Assembly: GCF_903933125.1 (NCBI RefSeq)
Contig: NZ_CAIZIZ010000544.1
Coordinates: forward strand, 1 to 32,987
Direction of reading: 5' to 3'
Origin: an uncultured Lamprocystis sp.
Lineage (GTDB): Bacteria; Pseudomonadota; Gammaproteobacteria; Chromatiales; Chromatiaceae
Length of the DNA stretch: 32,987 nucleotides
How positions within the stretch are numbered: the first letter of the stretch is position 1; the number at the start of each line of letters is the position of its first letter. This document shows, one piece after another, positions 1 to 7,517 of the stretch. The notes under the pieces are model-generated. The model was not told where the DNA came from, searched no databases, and was given only the letters and a program-made list of their open reading frames with translations. A program made the position numbers and the translations under genes.

Positions 1-110
1 GCTGCGCTTATCCACCCTACAAAACCTGCAATTTTGTAGGGTGGATAAGGCGCGCCGCACGATGTTCGGGATTCAGCACGTCGGTTGTGCGCGCCGCATC
101 CACCATGGGC
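1..110. repeat. REP-type inverted pair (REPIN-like), left end cut by the window
   Basis: An 18-bp perfect hairpin has arms at 7-24 and 32-49 and a 7-base loop. Its right arm begins a GTAGGGTGGATAAG unit, and the complementary GCATCCACC motif recurs at 95-105. The left half is the same unit in reverse orientation. Short GTAGG-headed palindromes in head-to-head pairs are typical of REP/REPIN sequences mobilised by RAYT-type transposases; no such transposase is seen in this window. No coding potential. Confidence 0.6.
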
Positions 111-307
111 CGCAGCAGACCCTCAAATTTGGAATTGCTGGGCTCACCGCCCCCGGAGCGCGACCTGATCGCAGCCTTCATCGCAATCTGCAACACCGGC
201 GCAAGCGCACGCAGTCCGCTTCGCAAAATCGGCTGCACGCTCGGAAGACACCTGTCAACCGCCAAGAAGCATCAAACTAACATGCTGTTTTAAAATTATA
301 AAAAGAC
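111..307. other. Intergenic stretch without recognisable gene
   Basis: Small open frames here overlap one another on both strands and show no family resemblance. The final part (about 283-305) is an A/T-rich tract that contrasts with the GC-rich surroundings and lies directly upstream of the sigma-54-like promoter, where it could act as an UP-like or bendable region. Otherwise I see nothing. Confidence 0.4.
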
Positions 308-323
308 TGGCACGCGTGATGCT
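308..323 (+). promoter_or_regulatory. Candidate sigma-54 (RpoN) promoter
   Basis: The sequence TGGCACGCGTGATGCT has the invariant GG (309-310) and GC (321-322) separated by exactly 10 bases, with the TGGCAC -24 block complete. The -12 block is ATGCT rather than the consensus TTGCA/T. An A/T-rich tract precedes it. Transcription would start near 334 and run rightwards toward a perfect hairpin terminator at 507-539, with no convincing protein gene between. Confidence 0.45.
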
Positions 324-333
324 TTAGTGTCGT

Positions 334-539
334 CAAGCAACGACGGGCACAACCATCACAGGAATTAACCCAAGAGCCCGACCCGGCCGGAGCCGCGGTC
401 GCAACCAACAAGGCAGGAGGCCCACCGCGCGCACGCGATGGCCGGCAAGCAGCTAGGGTACTGCAGAAGCCGAAGGCGCACGCTAGAAAAATTCGCGAGC
501 CGCATCAGCCATCATACCGATCCGTTATGATGGCTTTTT
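334..539 (+). ncRNA. Candidate small RNA between a sigma-54-like promoter and an intrinsic terminator
   Basis: About 200 nt lie between the candidate promoter at 308-323 and the terminator at 507-539 on the same strand. The 3' end overlaps, in antisense, the last codons of the response regulator gene, so such an RNA could pair with that mRNA. An SD-like aggagg occurs near 414-419, followed only by a tiny open frame. The transcript is inferred from signals alone and no RNA family was recognised. A chance promoter match next to the regulator gene's own terminator is the main alternative. Confidence 0.25.
507..539 (+). terminator. Intrinsic terminator, perfect 10-bp stem with T run
   Basis: Arms at 507-516 (AGCCATCATA) and 526-535 (TATGATGGCT) are exactly complementary, with a 9-base loop and a run of five T at 535-539 on the plus strand. 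The stop codon of the leftward response regulator gene (525-527) lies in the loop and right arm. On the minus strand the hairpin is followed by a T-rich stretch only about 15 bases later, so it terminates best for rightward transcription but may serve both directions. Confidence 0.6.
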
Positions 540-1193
540 CTTGGGTGCCGCAGACACCGCGCGTTGCGCGTCAACCAGCGGAACGCCCCGCGTCTCCCCC
601 AGGGCAACCGCATAGCGCACCAACTCGGTCTGTGACTGGAGACCGAGTTTATGCATCATCCGCCGACGGTAAGTGTCGACAGTCTTGACGGCCACTCCCA
701 GATCGTCCGCGATCTGACTGGCGCGGCGTCCGCCGGCGATCAGACCCAGCACCTCCCGCTCCCGCCGCGACAGCAGCGTGCGGTTAGCGCGTATCGGCAG
801 CGGCGGGCTGTCGGGTAACCAAACCCCACCCGCATGGACATGCCGTACCGCCTGGACCAGCGAGTTGACCGACGCGCTTTTCACCACGTAGCCTTTGGCA
901 CCCGCCTCCACCATCTGGTTCACGAAGCAGGCATCGCCCAAGGCCGACAACGCGAGCACGCGACACGACGGGACGGTCTTACGGATACAGGCGGCCGCCT
1001 CGATCCCATTCATCTCGGGCATACTCACGTCCAGAACGACCACGTCCGGCCGCAGCAATTGCGTTTGGGTGACGGCCTCAAGACCATTCGACGCGGCGCC
1101 GACGAACTCGATATCCGCCTCGGCACGCAACATGCCGGCCAAGGCATCGCGCACCATGATGTGATCATCCGCCAGCAGAACGCGTATCGTCAT
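525..1193 (-). CDS. NarL/FixJ-family response regulator (REC + LuxR HTH)
   Basis: A 222-residue two-domain regulator. The receiver domain (about 1-120) shows the acidic pair D9-D10, the phospho-acceptor D55 in VVVLDVSMPEMNG, and the later conserved threonine/serine and lysine region. The C-terminal LuxR-type helix-turn-helix (about 141-205) contains SRREREVLGLIAGG and IADDLGVAVKTVDTY. It is a cytoplasmic transcription factor activated by phosphorylation. The ATG at 1193 gives MTIRVLLADDH; a TTG one codon upstream is less likely. It lies downstream of a NarX-like kinase gene (1494-2627) on the same strand, its probable partner, but 300 bp containing a repeat element separate them. Its targets cannot be told from the sequence. 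Confidence 0.93.
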   Translation of the reverse strand: MTIRVLLADDHIMVRDALAGMLRAEADIEFVGAASNGLEAVTQTQLLRPDVVVLDVSMPEMNGIEAAACIRKTVPSCRVLALSALGDACFVNQMVEAGAKGYVVKSASVNSLVQAVRHVHAGGVWLPDSPPLPIRANRTLLSRREREVLGLIAGGRRASQIADDLGVAVKTVDTYRRRMMHKLGLQSQTELVRYAVALGETRGVPLVDAQRAVSAAPKKKPS

Positions 1194-1260
1194 CAAAACA
1201 AGCCTTTATTCACCAGGTTTTTTCTTAAACGTCCATCAGGGAGCGCCTGTGGCGTCTCGC

Positions 1261-1423
<163 letters not shown>

Positions 1424-1493
1424 TTGGAGTCACTGCGCGGCTCCAGCGCGGCCACAGGCCGCTTCCACGGTGACCGGTGGTCGACGCAACGCT

Positions 1494-2627
1494 TCAGCAG
1501 GGCAGCGGCACCGCATCAGGCAACCGACTGAGCGGGACCCACAGGTTGGCCGCGGTGCCGCCGCCCGGCGATGCTTGCATGATCAGACGACCACCGATCA
1601 ATTCGATACGGGACCGCAGGCTGAAGAGCCCGAACCCACCGCCCTCCCGCCCCGCCGCCTGGTCGACCAGTCGCGACTGATCGATGCCGATGCCGTCATC
1701 GCGCACGGTCAAGAGAGCGGTACCCGGCGCGCCTCTGATCCGGACCTCGGCGCCGGTGGCCTGGGCGTGTTTGCAGACGTTGGTCATCAACTCACGCGCC
1801 GCCTGAAACAGCGTGACCTTGAGATCATCAGGAAGCATCGGCAGCTCACCCTCCTGCCGACAGTCGAAGCGGACTGACCAGCGTGCGCTCAATTCGCTCC
1901 CAAGCCACTGCACGGCCGGGAACAATCCGCCCTGATACAGGACTGGAGGGCTGAGTTCGAACACCAGGGTGCGCAACTGGGACAACGACAGGTCGAGCAA
2001 CTCCCGCAGCCGCTCCGACCGCGGCGATGCGTCGCCCGGCACCGTGCCAGGCACGGGATCCAGCAGAATCCGCGCGAGCACCAGTTGCTGGATCGTGCTG
2101 TCGTGCAGTTGATCCGCCAGACACCGTCGTTCCCGCTCTTCCGCCAGGCAGAGCGCGGCGTCCATCTCGCGCATCCGCCGATGGGCGAGGTGCAGACTCT
2201 CGGTCCGGGCATCCAAGTCCTCGTGCAGGCGCCGCGACAGGCGCGCCAGCGTGGCATGGGTACTGACGCGGGCGAGCAGGACACGCGCATCGAAGGGCTT
2301 GACCACGTAATCCACACCGCCGGCGTCGAAACCTCGCAGGACCTCGGACTCAGTCCCATGGGCAGTCATGAAAATGACCGGCAGGTCGCCGTAGTCCGGC
2401 CGTGATTTCAGATCACGGCAGAGTTCATAACCGTTCTCATCGGGCAATTGCACATCGAGCAAGATCAGGTCGAAGCGTTCGACCGCCAGCCGGGCGCGCG
2501 CCTCACGGCCCGACCCGACACCGCAGGACTGCATCCCGGCATCCGCCAGTTGATGACAGACCAGGCGGACGAGCAGCGGATCATCATCCACCACCAGCAG
2601 CCTGGACAGCTCGGAGTCACGGTTCAC
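1494..2627 (-). CDS. Receiver-domain histidine kinase of the NarX/DesK class (REC-HisKA_3-HATPase)
   Basis: A 377-residue cytoplasmic kinase with no membrane segment. An N-terminal receiver domain (about 8-125) has acidic residues DDD at 14-16, D58 in LILLDVQLPDENG and a conserved K110. A linker helix follows, then a HisKA_3 dimerisation domain with the H-box LADQLHDSTIQQL (H175). The HATPase_c domain has an N-box (ARELMTNVCKHA), DDGIGID and GGFGLFSLRSR. It probably receives phosphate or a signal through its own receiver domain, perhaps from the large hybrid sensor upstream, and passes it to the LuxR regulator at 525-1193. That route is inferred from gene order. The start is a GTG at 2627 with AGGAG 11 bases upstream. 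Confidence 0.9.
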   Translation of the reverse strand: MNRDSELSRLLVVDDDPLLVRLVCHQLADAGMQSCGVGSGREARARLAVERFDLILLDVQLPDENGYELCRDLKSRPDYGDLPVIFMTAHGTESEVLRGFDAGGVDYVVKPFDARVLLARVSTHATLARLSRRLHEDLDARTESLHLAHRRMREMDAALCLAEERERRCLADQLHDSTIQQLVLARILLDPVPGTVPGDASPRSERLRELLDLSLSQLRTLVFELSPPVLYQGGLFPAVQWLGSELSARWSVRFDCRQEGELPMLPDDLKVTLFQAARELMTNVCKHAQATGAEVRIRGAPGTALLTVRDDGIGIDQSRLVDQAAGREGGGFGLFSLRSRIELIGGRLIMQASPGGGTAANLWVPLSRLPDAVPLPC

Positions 2628-2687
2628 GGCGGATCAATCTCCTGATCGAGCGGCAATCTGGATCAGATTGAGCGAGGCTTCGTCTCC

Positions 2688-2812
2688 GGCCTCGATCAAG
2701 ATTCCGGCCACTTGGGCTCGCCGGGTGCGTAGTCAGGCCATCCTGGCCTGAAACCGTCAGGGCTGGAAGCCCTGACTACGCATGCCGCTGGCCGGGACTA
2801 CGATCAAGGCCG
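2688..2812. mobile_element. 125-bp MITE-like element (copy 1) with internal REP pair
   Basis: The element is nearly identical (5 mismatches in 125 bases) to 16912-17036. Its ends are imperfect inverted repeats: CCTCGATCAAGATTCCGGCCA on the left, and on the right the complement of CCTTGATCGTAGTCCCGGCC. The core has two GTAGTCAGG-headed palindromes in opposite orientation (about 2730-2780). It carries no gene and must be moved in trans. It lies upstream of the kinase gene at 1494-2627 and downstream of the large sensor; the rest of this gap (2628-2687 and 2813-2942) shows no gene. Confidence 0.8.
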
Positions 2813-2942
2813 CATCTCCATCCTTATTGAACATAGCGGAAGACGCCTCTTCGCTCTGTCCGTCTTTGGACTACAAACAGAAAAAAGATACGATTAAGCG
2901 AGACGCCCTACGCGCCCCGCGCGACAGTGGAATTCGCCGGTT

Positions 2943-5900
2943 TCAGACCACGAAACGGTCACGCCCCTCGGACTTGGCCTGATAGAGGCGCCGATCGGCC
3001 TGCGCCAGACAATCACCGAGCTGATCGTCGGGCTGGGGCCGACAGGCCCAAACGCCGATACTCAGAGTGACGATGGACCGACCCGGCGCGACCTCATGGG
3101 GGATTGCCGCGGCGCGCACGGCCTCCAGGCTGCGCGCCGCGGCGGCGCGCGCGGCGGCCAGGTCGGCGCCCGGCATCACCCGCACAAACTCCTCACCACC
3201 ATACCGCGCGACCAAGCCCTCCTCGCGCCGATGGGCCCGGCGCAGCGCGGTCGCCACCTGGCACAGGCACTGATCGCCGACGCCGTGCCCATAGCAATCG
3301 TTGTACGCCTTGAAGTGATCCACATCCATCATCAACAGACCCAGCCAGGCGCCGTGGCTGATGGCCCATTCCCATTGTTCCGCCAGGTAGGCGTCGAGCC
3401 GCCGCCGATTGGCCAACCCGGTGAGTGCATCCAACTCCGACAGACGCGCCAGCGAGTCACCCTGACGCTTGGCCGCCAGGTGGTTGCGCACCCGCGCCCG
3501 CACTACCTGCGCGTCGAACGGCTTGTGCACATAGTCCACGGCACCCAGTTCCAACCCTTGGCTTTCGTTTTCGGCGCCGCCGCCTCCGCTCACGAAGATC
3601 ACCGGGATGTCGCGGGTGCTTGGGTCGGCCTTGAGCGCCCGGCACACCTGATAACCGTCCATCCCCGCCATCATCACATCCAGCAGAATCAGATCCGGAC
3701 GCGGCCGTCCCCGCGCCAGCGCGAGAGCCGCATCACCCGTGTCGGCAGTCGCCACCCGGTACTCCTCGCCCAGCAACTGCAACAGGAGCCCGGCCGCCAG
3801 CGGATCGTCATCAACGATCAGCACCAGCGCGTCCCCCGCGCTGGTCTCAGACAGGCGCGGCGTTGGCGCCGCCGCAGGGAGCGATTGCCCCAGACCCGGT
3901 AAACCCGCTGCCTTGATGGTCCGTGCCGCGTCCAGCGTCCCGGCGAGTGCGGCACGCAATTCGGCGATATACACGGCGGCCGCGGGCGTCCCCGGTTGGC
4001 ACCGCACGGCCGCCGCGGCCGCCAGTTCCGCGACACGCTCGGCGCCCAGCACCGGGGCTGTGCCGCGCAACATATGGGCAAGCCGGGCCACGGTATCCCC
4101 GCCCTGCTCCGCCGCCTCCGGCACCAGCGTCGCCAAGCACGGGTCGTAGCTCGACAGAAAGTCACCAAGCAAACTTAAGCAAAGATCAGGGTCGCCGCCC
4201 ACGTGCCTGACCCCGGCCGCGGCATCGATCCATGGCCGTTCCGGCAGCGCCGTTGCTCCAGCGGCATCCCCCGGTCCGGCGGCGGGCCATGCCGGGCCGG
4301 CCACTGCCGGGGGCGCGACCGGTGCGGCCGGCAGCGTCATCCAGCGTGCCATGGTCGCGGCAAAGACCGCCTGATCAAAGGGTTTCGAGATATGGTCGTT
4401 CATCCCCGCCGCATAACAGCGCTGCTGGTCGCTGGCCAGCACATGGGCCGTGATGGCGATCACCGGCAGCTCGCGCAGGCGCGGGTCGGCACGCAACCGC
4501 CGGGTCGTCTCATAGCCGTCCATGCCGGGCATCTGAATATCCATCAGCACCAGGGCGTACCCCGTGGGTGCCTGTTGCAGCCGCTCCAGGGCGGTCTCGC
4601 CATCGGCCACCGGCTCCGCCGCGATGCCGAGTTGGCCAAGGAACTCCACCACGATGCGTTGGTTGACCAGATTATCCTCAACCACCAGCACCGGCCGGGC
4701 CGGGACCGCGGCAACGGGCACTCCGCCAAACGCGGCGGTCACGGGCGGCGCGCCGGGCGACTGTTCCCCATCGGCCGCGGTGCCCGTGGACGCCGGACCC
4801 GGTGCATCGGCAGCCAGACGCCGCAGCGGGATCACCACCTTAAAGCGCGCCCCCGCGCCCGGGCGGCTGTCTACCACGACTTCCCCCTTCATCAAGCCGG
4901 TCAACTGCTTGACAATGGCAAGCCCCAGCCCGGTACCGCCGTGACGTCGGGCGAGCGAGTTATCACCCTGGTTGAAGGGCGTAAACAGGGTTGGCAACTG
5001 GTCCGCGGCAATCCCGATCCCGGTATCCTCGACCGTGAACACGACACGCTTACCGTCCATCGCGGTGCCGTCCGCCCCGACGCGCAGCGTCACGCGGCCC
5101 TGATCGGTGAATTTAACCGCGTTGGCGATCAGGTTGATCAGCACCCGCTCGATCTTGTGGGCGTCGCCCGACCAGGCGCCGTTCAGGTTCGGATCAAGGA
5201 CGCACTCCAGTGCCAATCCCTTCTCCGCTGCCAAAGGCGCGGCGATCGACAGGACCTCGTCCACCAGTTCCTGGAGTTGGAAGGGCGCGTCGCGCGGAGT
5301 ATCGGCACTGCCCTCCAGTCGGGAGAAATCCAGAATCTCATTGACGACCGCCAACAGCGAACGCCCCGCGCGCTCGATCCCGGTCAGATAGTCGCGCAGC
5401 CGCGTCGGCTCCTGGGTGCGCACCCCCAGGGCGGCCAGGTTAAGCACCGCGTTCAGCGGGGTGCGAATCTCATGGCTCATATTGGCCAGAAAGTCGCCCT
5501 TGGCGCGGTTGGCCACCTCCGCGACCTCCTTGGCCCGCCGCAGATGGCGGTTGAGTCGGGTCAGTTCCCAGTGCCGCCAGCCGAGGAAGGCGCCCACCAC
5601 GGCGAAGAGCCCCAGGAACTGCCACAACCGGCTCAGGTCGAGATCCTGCTCGATGCGAAAGGTGGTGCGTCGCTGCGCGATCTGATCGCGCTCGGCGGGG
5701 GTGGTGGCCGCCACCACCTTCTGCATGATGGCGAGCAATTCCGGCTGATCATTGCGAACCGCCACCGCGATCGGATACGGATCATCGAGCTTGGCAATGA
5801 TCCGGAAGCGCCCCAATCCCTGCTCGACCAGGTCCGCCGCATGTTCCAGGGTGGCGACCGCCGCGTAGACCCGCCCACTGGTGATGGCGTCCTGGAACTG

Positions 5901-7517
5901 CTCGACGCTATCGAGCGCGATGAACTGCTGTTGCGGATAGCGGGCCTTCAGCTTGGCGGCGACGGCGGTCCCCCCCGGCACCGCGATCGGCTGGCCGGCC
6001 AGGCTCTCGATCCCGGCGACGAAGGGCGCCTCATCGCGCGCCAGCAGGACATGCGTGAGTTGGACATAAGGCGAGGTAAAGGCCAGATAAGCTTCCCGCT
6101 CCGGGGTCGGCACCGCCCCGGAAATCAGGTCGCAGCGGCGCGTGCGGGCAAACTCCTGGGCCTCGCGCCAGGTCCGCGAGGGCAGTGGCCGTAGCGCGAT
6201 TTCAAGCTTGCGGGCGAACAGTTCCAGATAGTCCCGAAAAATCCCGCGGTGTTCACCGTTCTCCAGGTAATCGTAAGGCGTCCAGACGGGGCTGAAGCAG
6301 TAGGTCAGCACCCCGCCCCTCTTTTGCAGATACGCCGTCTCCGCCGCGCTCAGGACCGGCGTGCGGGGTGCGGCGGCCGCGCCGGGGGCGGCCAGATACC
6401 GGCTTCGAATGGCCAGTCGCTGCTCACGCGACAGCGCAATCAAGACCTTGTCGATGGCGCTGACCAGGAGCGGGCGGTCTTTGCGAATGGAGAACACCAG
6501 CGGCAGTGGCGCGGGCAGAACGAAGGCGGTTTCGATGTTCTCGATGCGGCGCTCCGCCAACCAGTAGCCGAAGGAGTCATCGGCAAGCAGGGCCTCGACG
6601 TCTCCCGCCAACACCTGGTTGGCCCCTCCCAGCGCGGAGTCCACCGGCACCGCACGGACCCCGGAGACCGCGGCCAGGGCTTTCTCATCGCTCAGATTGC
6701 CGCGCAGATAGGCGACCCGCCGACCCGTCAGATCCTCCAGCCGACGCAGTCCCAGCGAGTTGCCGATCTTGACGAAAACCCGCCTGCCGAGCTCGGTATA
6801 GGGCACGGTAAACAGAAAATGGGGCGCCCGCTCGGGATGAACGGCCGAGGCGGACAGCCCATCGATCAGCCCCTGCTGCGCCCGGCTCACCTGCTGTGCC
6901 CAGGGGCCGAGCTCGAAACGAATGCGGGTGCCGATCACTCGATCGATCAGTGCCGCCGTGTCGGCGTCGATCCCCGAGAAGCTGCCGTCCGGGTTCCGAC
7001 TGATCAGCGGCGACCAGTCTTCGTCAACACCCAACACCAGGTCGGGCCGCGCGGCGATGTCGCCGCGCTCGCCGTCGGTCAGGTGCACCTGGGCACGGAG
7101 CGCTACGACTGGATCAACCTCGCCGAACCAGCGCGTATGCAAGCGCTGCTGCTCACCGGGGTCCAACCCGTCGATGGCCTTGTCGAGCAACGCGGCAAGC
7201 ACCTCCTGGCGTCGCTCCACGGCAAAATGACTGACCGTGGTCCACCCCGACTCGCCCAAATTGGCCGGACCACGTTCGACCACGTCGGTGATGTGTTCCA
7301 CGACCCGCATCGTGCGTTGCCCGAAGCGAAAGTTGGCCGCCCGGTCGCGGGTATGCGCGGCATTGAGAACGAGATCCGCCCGCCCCTCTTTGACCGCGCC
7401 ATAGGCCTCGACCAGGGACGTCTGGCGCAGGTCCACCGTCAGACCCAAGATCCCCGCGACCCGTTCGATCAATTCCACGGTATAGCCGGTATGGCGGCCG
7501 GCGGCGCATCCGTATAG
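2943..7517 (-). CDS. C-terminal part of a giant hybrid sensor kinase/diguanylate cyclase, frame-shifted from its N-terminal part
   Basis: This part continues the protein begun at 9418. It holds three more SBP_bac_3-type periplasmic binding domains (starting at GRHTGYTVEL, VLGVDEDWSPL and LTYCFSPVWTPYDYL), a membrane helix (LWQFLGLFAVVGAFLGW) and HisKA (FLANMSHEIRTPLN). HATPase_c (DTGIGIAADQL, GGTGLGLAIVKQL), a receiver (LVLMDIQMPGMDGYE), an HPt domain (ARLAHMLRGTAPVLGA), a second receiver (LILLDVMMAGMDGYQ) and a GGDEF domain (ARYGGEEF) follow. GGEEF implies an active cyclase site. The I-site RxxD position reads REEG, so product inhibition may be lost. The open frame extends to 7997, but family resemblance starts only near 7500, where the frame changes. 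It is probably one gene with the 7469-9418 part. Confidence 0.85.
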   Translation of the reverse strand, partial: LYGCAAGRHTGYTVELIERVAGILGLTVDLRQTSLVEAYGAVKEGRADLVLNAAHTRDRAANFRFGQRTMRVVEHITDVVERGPANLGESGWTTVSHFAVERRQEVLAALLDKAIDGLDPGEQQRLHTRWFGEVDPVVALRAQVHLTDGERGDIAARPDLVLGVDEDWSPLISRNPDGSFSGIDADTAALIDRVIGTRIRFELGPWAQQVSRAQQGLIDGLSASAVHPERAPHFLFTVPYTELGRRVFVKIGNSLGLRRLEDLTGRRVAYLRGNLSDEKALAAVSGVRAVPVDSALGGANQVLAGDVEALLADDSFGYWLAERRIENIETAFVLPAPLPLVFSIRKDRPLLVSAIDKVLIALSREQRLAIRSRYLAAPGAAAAPRTPVLSAAETAYLQKRGGVLTYCFSPVWTPYDYLENGEHRGIFRDYLELFARKLEIALRPLPSRTWREAQEFARTRRCDLISGAVPTPEREAYLAFTSPYVQLTHVLLARDEAPFVAGIESLAGQPIAVPGGTAVAAKLKARYPQQQFIALDSVEQFQDAITSGRVYAAVATLEHAADLVEQGLGRFRIIAKLDDPYPIAVAVRNDQPELLAIMQKVVAATTPAERDQIAQRRTTFRIEQDLDLSRLWQFLGLFAVVGAFLGWRHWELTRLNRHLRRAKEVAEVANRAKGDFLANMSHEIRTPLNAVLNLAALGVRTQEPTRLRDYLTGIERAGRSLLAVVNEILDFSRLEGSADTPRDAPFQLQELVDEVLSIAAPLAAEKGLALECVLDPNLNGAWSGDAHKIERVLINLIANAVKFTDQGRVTLRVGADGTAMDGKRVVFTVEDTGIGIAADQLPTLFTPFNQGDNSLARRHGGTGLGLAIVKQLTGLMKGEVVVDSRPGAGARFKVVIPLRRLAADAPGPASTGTAADGEQSPGAPPVTAAFGGVPVAAVPARPVLVVEDNLVNQRIVVEFLGQLGIAAEPVADGETALERLQQAPTGYALVLMDIQMPGMDGYETTRRLRADPRLRELPVIAITAHVLASDQQRCYAAGMNDHISKPFDQAVFAATMARWMTLPAAPVAPPAVAGPAWPAAGPGDAAGATALPERPWIDAAAGVRHVGGDPDLCLSLLGDFLSSYDPCLATLVPEAAEQGGDTVARLAHMLRGTAPVLGAERVAELAAAAAVRCQPGTPAAAVYIAELRAALAGTLDAARTIKAAGLPGLGQSLPAAAPTPRLSETSAGDALVLIVDDDPLAAGLLLQLLGEEYRVATADTGDAALALARGRPRPDLILLDVMMAGMDGYQVCRALKADPSTRDIPVIFVSGGGGAENESQGLELGAVDYVHKPFDAQVVRARVRNHLAAKRQGDSLARLSELDALTGLANRRRLDAYLAEQWEWAISHGAWLGLLMMDVDHFKAYNDCYGHGVGDQCLCQVATALRRAHRREEGLVARYGGEEFVRVMPGADLAAARAAAARSLEAVRAAAIPHEVAPGRSIVTLSIGVWACRPQPDDQLGDCLAQADRRLYQAKSEGRDRFVV

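Noticed and set aside
4203-6194. 663-codon open frame on the plus strand opposite the giant sensor
   Set aside because: It is a complementary-frame shadow in GC-rich DNA; the minus strand here carries unmistakable HisKA, HATPase, REC and HPt motifs.
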